The notes under the pieces are model-generated. The model saw only the letters and a program-made list of their open reading frames with translations, searched no databases and was not told the origin of the DNA. From Cryptomeria japonica (Eukaryota; Streptophyta; Pinopsida; Cupressales; Cupressaceae), in NCBI RefSeq assembly GCF_030272615.1, contig NC_081414.1, positions 783,098,119-783,162,118 on the forward strand: a stretch of 64,000 nt of DNA, written 5' to 3'. Below, one piece after another: positions 1-12,281 of this stretch (within the stretch, counting starts at the first letter, position 1; each line of letters begins with the position of its first letter). The position numbers and the translations under genes were made by a program.

Positions 1-1445
1 CAAACGGGTGTGTTCGACGAAGACCCCTGCAATGCTCTGTCACAGAGGGCACAACCGACGGGTTCCTGGAAGCCAAGAACCAATACTTGCCCGAAATGGA
101 AACTGTCTTTTACAACAACGAGCCAACACAGCATGGCTGCCGGACAGCTTGTCTCAAAAATTGCTCCTGCACAGCCTTTGCTTTGGCTATTTCTGATCCA
201 CCCGTTTGTAGATTGTGGTTTGGAGATTTATTGAGAATGCACGTTTCGCCGGAGGGCCAATCCGTCTTTGTTAGGCTGGCTGCTTCTGAGTTGCCGCAAT
301 TGACTTCACATCAAAGCAGCAAAACTTCTCGTCTTTTCCTTTCACTTCCTCCAACTTTCTCGGCTGTTTTAGTTCTTTTCTTGGCCTCATTTCTTCTGTG
401 GAAAAATCGAAGACTGCGGGAGGAGAGCGTTCAAGAGGACGTGCCAATAACGCTCAAAATGTTCACTTACAAAGAGCTACGAATTGCAACTCAAAATTTC
501 AAGCATAAGCTGGGGAGCGGAGGATTCGGGTCCGTGTTCAAAGGAACTCTGGCGGACAACACGCTTGTTGCGGTGAAAAGATTGGAGGGTTCCATGCAAG
601 GAGAAAAGCAATTCCGTGCGGAAATAAGCACCATCGGCAGCCTACAGCATGTGAATCTTGTCAGCTTGCGGGGATTCTGCGTAGAACGTTCATGTAGGTT
701 ATTGGTGTATGCCTACATGACCAATGGCTCCCTGAATTCATTCCTCTTCTCAAAGTCAGAAGAAGCAAAGAAGGTGTTGGAATGGAAAACTCGTTTCAAG
801 ATCGCACTGGGAACTGCGCGAGGATTAGTTTATCTCCACGAAGAATGCAGGGATCGCGTTATTCACTGCGATATTAAGCCTGGAAACATTCTGTTGGACG
901 GCGACTTCCGCCCAAAGATAGCTGATTTTGGGCTGGCAAAGCTGGTGGGCAGAGATTTCAGCCGCGTACTGACAACCACAATTGGAACTCCAGGGTACTT
1001 GGCTCCAGAGTGGATCTCAGGCCTTCCTATCACTCCAAAGGCAGACGTATACAGTTTTGGCATGACGATGTTTGAAATTATATCAGGCCGAAGAAATCTG
1101 GTTTTAGCGGTGGAGGAAAGTCGGTTTTACTTTCCTACCTGGGCTTTATCTCAAATTCAGAGGGGAAACATAATAGATGTTGTGGATTCAAGGATAGCAA
1201 GTGAGGCGGATATGAAATAGGTGAAGAGATGCGCTGTGGTGGCTGGGCTGTGCATTCAAGACAATGAGAATGAGAGGCCGAGCATGAGTGAAGTGGTGAA
1301 GATACTGGAAGGCACGATGGAGGCCCATGTGCCACAAATTCCAAGGTCTCTACAGGTGCTGGTAAGTCAGGTAGACGACGACGATAGCGATGCATTTGCT
1401 CGAACTCCTCCAATATCCACTGGTACCGAATCCGCCAAACAATAG
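1..1445 (+). pseudogene. G-type lectin S-receptor-like Ser/Thr kinase, 3' part, broken by an in-frame stop
   Basis: The frame is open from base 3, so the lectin and S-locus parts lie before the window. What remains is a Cys-rich PAN/apple-like segment (CRTACLKNCSCTAFA, about 138-182), one hydrophobic membrane helix (about 333-402) and a cytoplasmic kinase. Seen in the kinase: the Gly loop GSGGFG (about 513-530), the VAVKR lysine (codon 576), HCD at 864 (Cys before the catalytic Asp, so a non-RD kinase), DFG at 924 and APE at 1002. Family knowledge: such plasma-membrane receptors act in defence or development signalling. A TAG at 1218-1220 stops the frame. The same frame continues with CIQDNENERPSM to a second stop at 1443-1445, so the last kinase helices and the tail are cut off. 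No intron is seen, which is normal for this family. Most likely a pseudogene or truncated allele; a sequencing error at one base is the alternative. Confidence 0.87.
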
Positions 1446-3344
1446 GTGGTTTTGAAGATGTGTTAGGGAATTATAATAATGAATATGTGAAGATATTTAT
1501 ATTCTAGCACTAAGCTCTTGCCACGTGTTCAAATGAGGAACACCCTGTATATGTACAAGTATGGTATAAATGAAGTTTAAAATATAATACGAAAACATTT
1601 CAATTATTTGAAATGTGGGAGATGCCATAGATATATTGTCAAGATATGTAAAATGTAAAATGCTATAAACACTTAGGGCATAATTTCATGTTAGCTTATT
1701 TTGAATAGTAGTCATTCCTCAATATTTGTAGGAATTATTTGTGGAGTAGTTGACCAGCGAATATATCTTTGCTGCTTATTTTTAAACAAAACATCTTAAT
1801 TTTGTATTAATAATATTAATACTAATTTGTGCACTTAAAATTTGAAAAAAAAAAAAGAAATAAAATCTTTAAAAAAGAGAGAAAGCAAATTGTGAAGCCA
1901 GGTGGCATTTTTGTTAATAAGGAGTCATTGCTTATTTCAAATGGCTGCTTTTTTCCATAGCTTATTTCTAATTCCTAAACAATACTTGTTCCACCAAAAT
2001 AGAAAAATATTCTAAATTATCCTTTTTTTCACAATTTTAAAGTTGCATGGTAACACTTAACTACTTAAATTTAAGCAAAAATTGAATTAAGCGCCCACAT
2101 AAGAACATGAGGTTATAGATATAAAAAGTAATCTTTTTCTAATTGTTTTAATTTCGAAGATTAATCTATAAGTAATTTTTTTAATAATATAAATTTTTTT
2201 AACAATTAACTGAAAATAATCATTTCAATAATTTACTTACTATTTTACTATGTTTAGTTTCGAGTTTTGAGTTTTAGAGTTACTTTATTTTTCTCCATGA
2301 ATATTATCTTTGATGTATATTTGTTAAACTACTACACACATAATAACACAAATAGATTTAAAAAAAAAGAAAGATGTGGAGCTTTTTACTCATATAAAAA
2401 CTATTTAATTTTAGTTCCAATCCTTTTTATTTACTACATATTAAAATGAACACTTAATTTTTACCTTTAATTTTTAGAATTTTTTTGTTTATTGTTAATT
2501 TAATAGTTTTCAGTTTTTCTTGTTTAATTTAGTAAGGGTCACTTGTGGATTACTTTTTACGTACAATCACAAATCCTTAGATAGACAATATTAATTAAGA
2601 TGGATAGAGAAATACTATGATAAAGAATCATGATGGTAAACTAGCCAATGCATAAGGTAAGGTTATCATTTTACCCTTTACACTATAATAAGTTTAGAAG
2701 GGTAGTCATTTAGGTTCTTATTAGAATATTGAACAAATATGTAATAAATAGAGCTATGAGATCAAACTTACCTTACATAAAAATCTCAAAAATATTTCAT
2801 TTCTCTTTATCATACAATGTTGAGAACCAAAAATTTAGAGCCTAGAACATTGTAGAATTGTCATACAAGAAACAAATAGTTGAATTGAGTATTCCCCTAA
2901 AGATATTTTCATCCTAATACCTTACATCATTAGTGATACTAAATATATATATGAATAGTAATAAAAAACCCAAAACTATATTTTTTGTTTTCCAAGTTAT
3001 CAAATTGTATCATCTCTTTATAAAATGAGCATAAAAAGTTTAGTGGAATATTATTTTTAAAGCCATTAATAAAAAAATTTAATATTAAGCACCAGTATAC
3101 CAATTTCTAGTTATGACTTCATAGTGTAGTAAAGTATATTCATTTACAATTTCACACTCTATTTGGGTCCTAACTTTAGTGTGCTTTCTCCTCTATCAAT
3201 TCAAACCTATTTTGACCCTATCCTAGTCTATGATCTAATTGTTCAACCCACAACTTAAGAGTTATCATATGTTAATTTCAAGAATAGATCCTATGTTTTG
3301 GATCCCAATACTCTACCACCCATTTTTCCAGTCTATTTTTTAGT
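1446..3344. other. AT-rich intergenic stretch, nothing recognised
   Basis: Between the kinase remnant and the first retrotransposon the DNA is strongly AT-rich, with homopolymer runs. The short open frames here have low-complexity translations and no family resemblance. It presumably includes the 3' UTR of the kinase gene, but no clear polyadenylation signal could be chosen. Confidence 0.5.
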
Positions 3345-3349
3345 GTATC

Positions 3350-4135
3350 TGATGCAGGAGCATCCCCGATTCTTGACAATCTTGCATCAACCAAAAATAT
3401 ATATATTTTTTTGTTTTCCTTTCTATTTTGCAGTTTCAGCATTTCTTTCTATATTTTCTGGCTTTGGCTCACCAAAACCTATGGAGTTGGATTTTACTTG
3501 AAGACTTGATCATCTTCCTTATTCCCAAACCGTGAAGCATTTGGATCATTTTTTGACAAGTTATCGCTACTAGTTTCTATGACAGTTTTTTGATATCGGT
3601 TGCCTGGACCTATTTGTATTGATGATCTATCGGATCCTTTCCATAGCTTGCAGAGCCCTAAGCATTGATTCTGATGTTCCTTGCCATGTGGCCAACCTTC
3701 CCTGAGATCTACACTTCATCCTTTGGATTTTTCAGAGGAATCTCTTTGATGGAGGTCGACCTTGTTGGTTTCACCCGTTTGGTCTTGTTTTTTGGTGTTT
3801 GATCCTTTTTTGGGTAGACCAGATTCATTTGAATAATATAAATCATTGTAATTGAGTGTTAGAATGTATCTAAGGTGGTAGACAAAACAAAGAAGATAGA
3901 TCTTAATTTTTTAGGTCCTAGTTGTGACCTGTTCTATATTGAGTACATTTTAAGCAGGCATGTGAGCTAGTTATTGTAACCCAGATATTACGGATTGATT
4001 ATAATCAATTTTCATGATGTAATTCATTATGTTTTGCATTGCATCCATCACATCCTTGCATTTCTGTTGTGTTTACTCTTGCTGACCGGTCTCGATTGAT
4101 CTCTTTGAGGTCCCTCCTAATCGGTGACTACACCA
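3350..4135 (+). repeat. 5' LTR of the chromovirus
   Basis: Starts TGATGCAGGAGCATC and ends CTACACCA. It aligns along its whole length with 8681-9467. The termini TG...CA and the GTATC duplication outside fix both edges. Confidence 0.93.
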
Positions 4136-4137
4136 AG

Positions 4138-4155
4138 TGCTATTAAAGAAAGCTT
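4138..4155 (+). other. Decayed primer-binding site (tRNA-iMet type)
   Basis: Two bases after the 5' LTR lies TGCTATTAAAGAAAGCTT. Against the usual plant initiator-Met primer site (TGGTATCAGAGC and following bases) 12 of 18 positions match, and several of the differences are C-to-T or G-to-A transitions. Position just inside the LTR supports the call; the sequence alone would be weak. Confidence 0.5.
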
Positions 4156-4244
4156 CCATTCCGGAGATTGCGTTGTCCTAAAAATTTTATTGTGGCATGG
4201 CGGATTTTGGACCCAACCTATAGCTGTAGAGGACTGGCGTGAAG

Positions 4245-5262
4245 ATGGCACGAAGAGGAAATAGGAATGATGCAGCATGTGCAAATGTTGACGCTGCTGT
4301 GATAGAAATGTTCAGAGGAATTTATGCCTAGTTGGAAGTCATGGAGACAACCCAGAGAAGAGGCCAACATATTGAAGATGTTAGTGAAGATGAAGGAGAG
4401 GAAGCCCCGATAGAACAAGTAAATCCACCAACAATTGATCCAGATGAAGAAACCTGTTCTTGAGGGTTTGGAGTAGGGCGAATACTAAACTAGATTTTAC
4501 TCCACCAGAATATGATGGGAAGTTGGATTCAAATGAGTTCATGGATTGGATCTCAAAAATGGAGGAATATTTTAATTTTGAGAGCATTGTAGAGGAAAGG
4601 AAGGTGAAGTATGCTTCTACCTGGTTGAAAGGTCATGCATCTCTTTGGTGGGAGCATTTGCAAGTCGATAGACAAAGGAGAGGTAAAGAGAAGATCAAAA
4701 CATGGGATCAGATGGTTGCTAAGTTAAAATCAAAGTTTATGCCAGTTGATTATGAAGTGAATCTATTCTGAAAGTTGCAGAACCTGAAACAAAAGGAATC
4801 TAGTGTAAAGGAGCATACCGAAGCATTCTACAAGTTGAATATCAGATCCAGACATGTTGATGACGAGGTTGAATAAGTTGCAAGATATTTGAATGGATTG
4901 CAGATTTTTATACAAGATGAACTCAGTTTGATCAAGTTGCAGAGTGTTGAAGAAGCTCATCAATATACCCTGAAGGTTTAGTAGAGGAACATTTGAAGGA
5001 GGAAGAGGAACCTATACAAATCAAAACAAGGACAAGGAAATAAGAAAAGATAGTGGTTCATGCCAGAAGCATGATAAAAATTTCTATCAGAGAAGAAAAC
5101 CTGATGGCTATTGGAATGGGAATTTTGGAAAAGATGACAGAAGACAAGTCAAGAGAGTGTTTAGAGGTACTTGCTTCAAGTACGGAGGACAAGGACATCA
5201 TTTTTTTAAGTGTAAGAAGACAAGGAATACTAGGAGAAAAATCGTGGTGAAGAAAGACCAAC
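4245..5262 (+). pseudogene. Chromovirus gag remnant
   Basis: A start at 4245 opens with MARRGNRNDAA and soon meets stops. A retrotransposon gag core follows at 4460-4771 (EYDGKLDSNEFMDWISKMEE, then HASLWWEHLQ), typical of plant Ty3/gypsy capsids. The CCHC zinc knuckle at 5172-5213 reads C-x2-Y-x4-H-x4-C, so the second cysteine is now tyrosine (codon 5181-5183) and RNA binding would be lost. Several in-frame stops and frame changes make it a pseudogene. Gag normally forms the particle that packages the element RNA. Confidence 0.85.
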
Positions 5263-5389
5263 TAGATTAGCTAACAAACTTAAAGATGGAGAACTGTTGA
5301 TGATGAGGAGATATTTGTGTTATACTAGAGGAGATGAAGAGCCAAATTGTAGAGGAGGAATTTGTTCAAAACTAGATGTAAGGTATTTG

Positions 5390-7388
5390 GTAGGTGCAAT
5401 AAAGTTGTTATTGATAGTGGTAGTTCAGATAACCTTTTTTAGAAGAGATGGTGACTAAGTTGAACTTGGAAAGATTGAAGCACCCTAAGCCTTATCAAAT
5501 AACATAGATTCAAGATGAACATAATTTGTTAGTAAGTGAGCAATGTTTGGTGAAATTGAAAATTGGGAATTATCATGATGAAGTCTTGTGTAATATTATG
5601 CCTATGGATGTCTCTCACCTTTTGTTGGGTATACCTTGATAGTTTGATAAACAGGCAATACATGATGGGAGAAAGAATATATAAACTATTATAACAAATG
5701 GGATGAAGCAAACCTTGTTACCTTTGGAGGAGCCTTTGAAGAGTCAAGTTTGTATGAATGGTAGAATATGTTTGGTGGATGGAAGGAAATTCCTTGATGG
5801 AATGAGACATGAGAATGTATGTTTTTCCTTAGTTCCTAAAAATACTGAGAATCTAGAGCATGAAGAAGAAGAACTAGAAGAGATAAAGGAGTTGCTGATA
5901 GAGTATGAAGACATCATTTTAGATAATGTGCCTGATGGACTACCACCGGTAAGAAGAATCATTCATTACATGGACCTGATTCTCAGAGCTAGTTTGCCTA
6001 ACAAAGTTGCACACCGAATGACATCAGTAGAGAATGGAGTTGAATAGACAAGTGTAGGAATTGTTGAAGAAAAGTTTGATCAGAGAAAGTCTGAGTCCCT
6101 GTGCAGTACCAGTAGTATTAGCACCTAAGAAGAATGGAGAATGGAGGATGTGTACCGATTCTAGAGCAATAAACAAGATCACTCTGAAATACCAATTTCC
6201 TTTGCCTAGGATGGATGACATAATGGACTTTTTGAGTGGATCCAAATACTTCACAAAGATAGACTTGAAGAGTGGATATCATCAGATCAGGATCAGACAA
6301 GGAGATGAGTGGAAGAAAGTATTCAAAACAAATGAAGGACTATATGAATGGTTGGTGGTACCTTCTGGGTTCACTAATGCACCTAGTACTTTCATAAGAT
6401 TGATGAATGAGATATTGAAGAAATTCGTGGGTAACCTTTTTATTGTATATTTGAATGACATTTTGATTTTCAGTAAGACAAAAGAGGAGCATTTGTTGCA
6501 TATAAAATAAGTTTTGTAGAGGTTGAGAGAAGAAAAGTTGTTGATAAACCTTAAGAAGAGTACTTTCATGAACAAAGAGTTAGTCTATTTGGGATTTGTG
6601 ATATCTGCTAATGGGTTGAAGATAAAACTTGAGAAAGTAAAATAACTTGTTGAATGGCCTACACTAGAAAGTATTGGAGAGGTAAGATCATTTCATTGAT
6701 TGGATAATTTCTATCAAAAGTTTATCAAAAATTTCAGTTCTATTTGTGGTCCTATGAATGAGACAATGAGGAGAGATAAGAAAGAATTCAAGTGGACCAC
6801 TAGAGAAAACAAAAGTTTTGATTTGTTGAAGTAGAAAGTGACTGAGCATCCTGTGTTATCTTTACAGGAATTTCAACAAAGTATTTCAAGTGCATTATGA
6901 TGCTAGTGGAACAACAATTGGAGCAGTCTTGAGTCAGGAAGGGAGAGTAGTAGCTTATTTCAGTGAGAAGTGGAATGATACCTAGAGAAGATATTTAGTG
7001 TATGATAAGGAATTTTATGCCATAGTTAAAGCCTTGATGAAATGGAGACATTTCTTGTTGCCTAAGGATTTTTTGTTGTATATGGATCATCAAGCCTTGC
7101 AGTATTTGAATAGTCAAAGTAAGTTGAACCAGCGACATATGAGATGCATCAATTTTTTGCAGTTACACCTTTATGTTGAAGCATAGGAGTGGGAAGTCAA
7201 ACAAAGTTGTTGATGCATTCAGTAAAAGGAGGAATTTGCTAAAAAAGATGAAAGTGACAGTATTAGGATTTGGGGAGTTGAAGACCTTGTACGATGATGA
7301 CCCAAATTTTGTTGAACCTTGGAAAGCATGTAGAGAACCAGTTATGGTAGATAGAAGCAAGTGGTTGGATTACTTCATTTAGGATGGG
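5390..7388 (+). pseudogene. Chromovirus protease, reverse transcriptase and RNase H remnant
   Basis: The aspartic protease motif VIDSGSS sits at 5407-5427. Reverse transcriptase follows, with its best open stretch at 6061-6510 ([20 protein letters not shown], then [15 protein letters not shown]). The catalytic box reads YLND at 6448-6459 where YLDD is expected, so the first catalytic aspartate is lost by a G-to-A change. RNase H is visible at 6998-7240 (YDKEFYAIVKALMKWRHFLL, then DHQALQYLNSQ), with a frameshift near 7180. Stops at several places and a frame change near 6040 rule out a working enzyme. Confidence 0.88.
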
Positions 7389-8075
7389 ATGTTATTCAGA
7401 GGAGTTCAATTGTGTATACCTAAGAGTTCTATGAGGGAGAATTTGATAAAGGAGAACCATATTGGAGGATTAGCCAGACACTTTGGAATTGACAAAATAG
7501 TAGCATTGGTGAGAATTTGTCAAGTTGCAAAAGGTAGTTGTCAGAATGTGGGATTGTATAAACCTTTGAAAGTACTAGAGAAACCTTGGGAGGACATAAA
7601 CATGGACTTTATACTTGGATTAGCTAAAACACAGAGAGGAAATAATTCTATATTTGTGGTGGTGGATAGATTCTCGAAGATGGCTCATTTCATACCCTGT
7701 AGGAAGGCAACAAATGTAGTGCATATAGCTGACCTATTTTTCAAATAAGTGGTGAGATTGCATGGATTACCTAAGACCATAGTTGTAGACAAAGATACTA
7801 AGTTTATTGGTTATTTTTGGCGAACACTTTGGAAGAAGATGAAGACAGATTTAGAATTAAGTTCTACTTTTCACCACAGATTGATGGACAGATAGGGGTA
7901 CTTAACCATAGCTTGGGAAATTTGTTGAGATGCATAGTTCGAGACAAACCCAAAAGTTGGGATTTGATTCTTGCGCAAGAAGAATTTGCCTACAATAATT
8001 CAGTAAATAGGAGTATCGAAAGAACACCTTTTGGATTGTTACCAGAATACACCCTAGAGGTATATCAAAATTAAG
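7389..8075 (+). pseudogene. Chromovirus integrase remnant
   Basis: Recognised by PWEDINMDFILGL (about 7583-7621) and VVVDRFSKMAHFIPC, the first part of the DDE core, then by VDKDTKFIG near 7788-7814. The third catalytic position lies in [17 protein letters not shown] (about 7875-7925), where the expected glutamate reads glycine. A stop at 7746-7748 and a frameshift near 7815 break the frame. Its family inserts the cDNA copy into the genome. Confidence 0.82.
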
Positions 8076-8479
8076 AGATATTAGCGGTGAAGATAAGAGA
8101 AGTGTAGAAGCATAAGACTTTGTGAATCACATGACAGCCTTGCATATTCAGATTAAACAACATTTGGAGGACATGAACAACAACATAAGGAGAAGGTAGA
8201 TGAGAAGAGGAGACATAAGAAATTTGAAGTTGGCGATGAAGTGATGGTATATCTGAGAAAAGAGAGATTTCTAGTTGGAAACTATAACAAGTTGCATATG
8301 AGGAAGTCTGGATAAGGTCTTGAGAAAGTTCAGTTCCAAAAATACATATGAAGTAGAGTTACCAGATACTTTGAGTATTTCACCTATATTCAACATTATA
8401 GATCTTCATCAGTATCATGAAGTAGAATTTAGTAAGGACAGTATTGCAAACTTGGAGAAACAGTTGCCCCAGAAGGAAC

Positions 8480-8620
8480 AAGAGTAGATTGAAGATATTT
8501 TAGATAGTAGGATTCGGCGTAGAACCCAAAGTAGTCGATATAAGAAATATCTAGTGAAGTGGAAGGGTAGACCAGTTGAAGACTCATCTTTGATTTCTCA
8601 GGTATACGTGGATTGCCTTA
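8480..8620 (+). pseudogene. Chromodomain remnant at the integrase C-terminus
   Basis: The frame reads IEDILDSRIRRRTQSSRYKK and then YLVKWKGRPVEDSSLIS, the pattern of a chromodomain fused to integrase. In chromoviruses this module is thought to guide insertion by binding histone marks. It places the element in the chromovirus branch. No clear polypurine tract was found between it and the 3' LTR. Confidence 0.8.
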
Positions 8621-8680
8621 GTTTTCCTCTAACACCAGCAAAGTGCGGGACTCACTTTTTTTTCAACAACCTCAAATGTT

Positions 8681-9467
8681 TGATGCTGGAGCATCACTGG
8701 TTCTTGGCAATCTTGCATCAACCAAAAATATTTCTTTTTCCTTTGTTTTACTTTTTGTTTTGCAGTTTCAGCATTTCTTTCTATATTTTCTAGCTTTGTC
8801 TCACCGGAACCTATGGAGTTGGATTTTTCTTGAAGACTTGATCATCTTCCTTATTCCCAAACCACGGAGCATTTAGATAATTTTCTTGTAAGTTATCACT
8901 ACCGGTTTTCGTGATAGTTTTCTGGTACTAGTTGCCTAGACCTATTTGAATTGATGATCTATCAGATCCTTTTTATAGCTTACGAAGCCCTAAGTGTGTA
9001 TTCTGATATTCCCTGGCATGTGGCTGAAATTCCCTAATATCTACACTTCATCCCTTGGATTCTCTAAAAAAATCTCTTTGATGGAGGCCGAGCTTGTTAG
9101 TTTTACACGTTTGGTCTTATTCTTTGGTGTTTGATCCCTTTTTGGGTTGATCAGATTCTTTTGAATCATATAAAACATTTTAATCGAGCATTAGAATGTA
9201 TCTAAGGTGGTAGATAGAACATAGAAGCTAGATCTTGAGTTTTGAGGTCCAGATTGTGACCTGTTCCGTATTGAGTACATTTTGGGCAGGCCTGTGAGCT
9301 GGATATTGTAACCCAAATGTTACCAATTGATTGCAATGAGTTTTAATAATGTAATTCATTATGTTTTACATTGACTCCATCACATCCTTGTGTTTCCGTT
9401 GTGTTTATTCTTGCTAACCAGTCAAGATTTATCTCTTTGAGTTCCCTCCTAACCATTGATTGGACCA
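8681..9467 (+). repeat. 3' LTR of the chromovirus
   Basis: Aligns end to end with 3350-4135, ends ATTGGACCA, and is followed directly by the second GTATC duplication. Confidence 0.93.
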
Positions 9468-9472
9468 GTATC

Positions 9473-10233
9473 AAGGTGATCAACACCCTAGTCCCTCTAA
9501 AAGAGGCCCAAGTCCAAATATGTGTGAATGTTGGCCTCCATTATTCATGATCTAATATCAATCATTTCATTTATTTGTTTCTTGTCAGCCTAAATTTTAA
9601 AATACCTCGTGGACCCTATATAAATTACATCTTCTATCATTCATAAGGTCTAAGACATTCTAATCTACATTATAATTGATATAAAGTATCAAGAAAGCAC
9701 TTTAGATCTTGATATTAAATGCATTGAGTAGCAAGTGATAACACCGTACATTCAAGTGTAATTTTATGTTGATTATACTTTGTGATCATGTAATTGCATT
9801 AACACTTGAAGGATTTGTCTAAAAAACATTACATAACCAACATTTCCATTTTTATAGTATAATGTATTATTTCATCATTTTTATTATCATTTAGCATCTA
9901 TCCAACTAAGGATAACCTTTATTTTCTATCAATCATGGATATTGTAGAGGTTGGAACACCAACATGGGGTTCCTCAGGTAATTCCTAATACAACACAACA
10001 TTTTTCCTCTATTTTTGTATGTCTAGGTTTGGATCTAACTGAAGAGAGTACTACAAGTGTGTACAGAAGTTAGTGATAGACATTCTCTCACTTTAGATAG
10101 GTTAAAATAACTAAAGTAACCATGTCTAACACTTTGGCTAGATTTCAAAGAGATGGACTTGCAAAGACTCTTGATTGTGAAAATGGAACTTTTTGTCAAC
10201 ATAGACACCCCAACATTAGGGTGCTCTCCAATT
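9473..10233. other. Intergenic, nothing recognised
   Basis: AT-rich DNA between the chromovirus and a reversed LTR fragment. No coding frame, repeat or RNA gene stands out. Confidence 0.45.
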
Positions 10234-11119
10234 TGTTGGAATACACTAAATCATTGAGAAGGGGGGGAGGGATGAATCGGTGATCTATAAAAGTATGCAA
10301 ATAGTAACTCTCAAAACTAAATGCATAGACATCAAAGCACTCAAGAATAATAAAATGTACACAAGACACACCAATATGTATGTGGAAAACCCTAGATGGG
10401 AAAAACTATAGGAGAAATGTTTCTTGGATCTAGTGTCCAAATATCACTAATTACATGTATGCCTCACTAGAAAAGATCTCGCTGATCACATAATCAAGGT
10501 CTCACTGACCAAAACCCTCACTAATTACATTCAAAGAACCACCCCTAGGAACACCAAACCCCTTACAAGTTTAGGAGCACTAACCCCTCATAAATTTAGG
10601 AGCACCAACTCTATCTATGTAAAAGACTGAAACACATAGAGTACTACTCTGCTCACATTAACATCACTAGTTACAAATGGATTCTATAACTTGCAACCGC
10701 GTATATTAGTCCTCACTCAAAATACAAAAGTTACAATGACATCAAAGAACATTTATGAACTTTGTAAGATACAATGTTTCATTCTTATGATAGAATTACC
10801 TTTTCCTTCTATGATAAAATCATGCTTTTTGATGTATATGGATCTACATCTTTTAGTTAATCATCTGACACTTTCTACCTACTTTCTTATTCCATTGTGC
10901 ATATACTCAGAACAATATCCTTTGTCACTACACACACACTTCTCAAAAATTATTCTTTCATCAATCAAATCTAGTCCATACATCATCCATTACTCTTTAT
11001 CGAGCATCACTCTATCTATTCAACTCAACAAACAGATTCTCAAATCATACAAACATCATTTTGGCTACATAGATGAGTTCAATGTGAGCCATTGTCAAAA
11101 ATATTTCAATTTGCACCCA
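10234..11119 (-). repeat. Reversed LTR or LTR fragment, copia-like; far edge unknown
   Basis: From TGTTGGAATACAC the sequence runs into GAGAAGGGGGGGAGGGATGAA. On the minus strand this is the G/C-run tail that also ends the copia LTRs at 56565-56604 and 62150-62190 (CTGATTCACCCCCC...). The motif GTGGAAAACCC at about 10382 is the reverse of the GGTTTTTCCC-type LTR motif seen near 39405 and 56370. The + strand left edge at 10234 is credible. The right edge could not be placed and may be anywhere before the CACTA end. The 144-codon frame inside has no family resemblance. Confidence 0.5.
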
Positions 11120-11149
11120 CACTAGTACATTTGGCCTCAGATTTTGATG
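11120..11149 (+). repeat. Left terminal inverted repeat of the CACTA element
   Basis: Starts CACTAGTACATTTGGCCTCA. It pairs with 54957-54986 reversed, 26 of 30 positions, with mismatches at positions 6, 8, 21 and 29, all transitions. Preceded by the target duplication CCA. Confidence 0.85.
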
Positions 11150-11935
11150 AGAGTTCATCGGCATTTCAACTACAATTCATTGGACTACTGACAAGCAACA
11201 TCGTCGAAAACATCTAGCCGGACATTCCGATAGTGCTCAAGACCGTCAAAATTTTAACGAAGGTGGAAACTCTTTCGATGACTGCCATGACTGCGCTTAG
11301 CCGTCGGTAAAACTTGATAAGTCATCAGAATTCCAATGCCTTGTAGGTAATGTTTTGATGGATAAAGCATCAGAATAAATTGGAATTTTGATGGCCCCCT
11401 CACTTCTTAGCTATCGATAAAAATCAATGGCGTCAGAATTCCAATGGCAACTAGGGCATTTAGACCGATGAGGATTTTGTATGTGTGATGGTTCTCACGT
11501 CTGAATTCAAATGACCCCGTCACTCTGTAGTCATCGAAATTTTGATGGCATAAGGGCATCCACACCGATGAGGATGTTGTATGTGTGACGATTTCAACAT
11601 CTGAATTCAGATGGCCCCATCATGGTTTAGTCATTGGACGTCTGATGGCTACGATGGCATTCACACCGACGAGGATGTTGTATGTGCGACGGTTCAGGCA
11701 TCGACAAAACTCAATAAGTCGTCAAAAAAAAAAGGGTGGGTGTTGGACTTCTGAGAACCCCTCACTTCTTAGCCTTCGGCAAAACTCGATAGTCATCGGA
11801 ACAAATTGGGTGGGCATCAAAATTTGGATGCCCCCTCACTGCTTAGCCATTGACAAAACTCTATAGTCATCAGAATAAATTGGGTGCACGTCAGAATTTT
11901 GAGGCCATCTCACTGCTTATCCAATGAGGATGTTG
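11150..11935. repeat. Left subterminal repeat region with CGTCGG/CCGATG-type motifs
   Basis: Degenerate units recur here, for example CACACCGATGAGGATGTTGT near 11558, with related copies near 11470, 11667 and 11920, and variants of GTCGGTAAAACT near 11305, 11705, 11775 and 11850. CACTA subterminal regions usually carry many short motifs bound by the element's DNA-binding protein; that role is inferred. Open frames here (for example 11585-11866) are repeat translations, not genes. Confidence 0.6.
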
Positions 11936-12281
11936 TCGGACATACAACATACTCATCTAATGCTTGGTGGATGGAAAGGTTTGCACTTATTGATCAATAC
12001 AATAATACTAAAGATTCATTGTTCTATATCAGCCAACCAAATAACAATAAAAATAATTTTACAATCTAATCATGTGACAGTTCGGGAGTCGAATGCTTGG
12101 TGGATGGAAAGATTTGAACTGATTGACCAATACGATAATACTAAAAAGTCATTATTTTGTATCAACCAACCAAATGATAATAAAAAAAAAATTGACAATC
12201 TAATCTTTCCACTCGAAGATCAGCCTCAAAAAACCATGTATGATTAAAGAATTGTGTCCCACACTAAGTTCTTCAATCCCA

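Larger units (their letters stand above)
3345..9472 (+). mobile_element. Ty3/gypsy chromovirus LTR retrotransposon, old and degenerate
   Basis: Two direct repeats of about 787 bp (3350-4135 and 8681-9467) begin TGATGC and end ACCA, and are flanked by the identical 5-bp duplication GTATC (3345-3349 and 9468-9472). The interior runs gag, protease, reverse transcriptase, RNase H, integrase and chromodomain, the order of the Ty3/gypsy chromovirus branch. Every domain carries stops or frameshifts, and the LTRs differ at very roughly 15% of positions by eye, so this is an ancient, inactive insertion. It lies outside the CACTA element. Confidence 0.93.

Noticed and set aside
10691-11125. 144-codon plus-strand frame
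   Set aside because: Composition is low complexity, it lies within or beside a reversed LTR, and it runs into the CACTA end.
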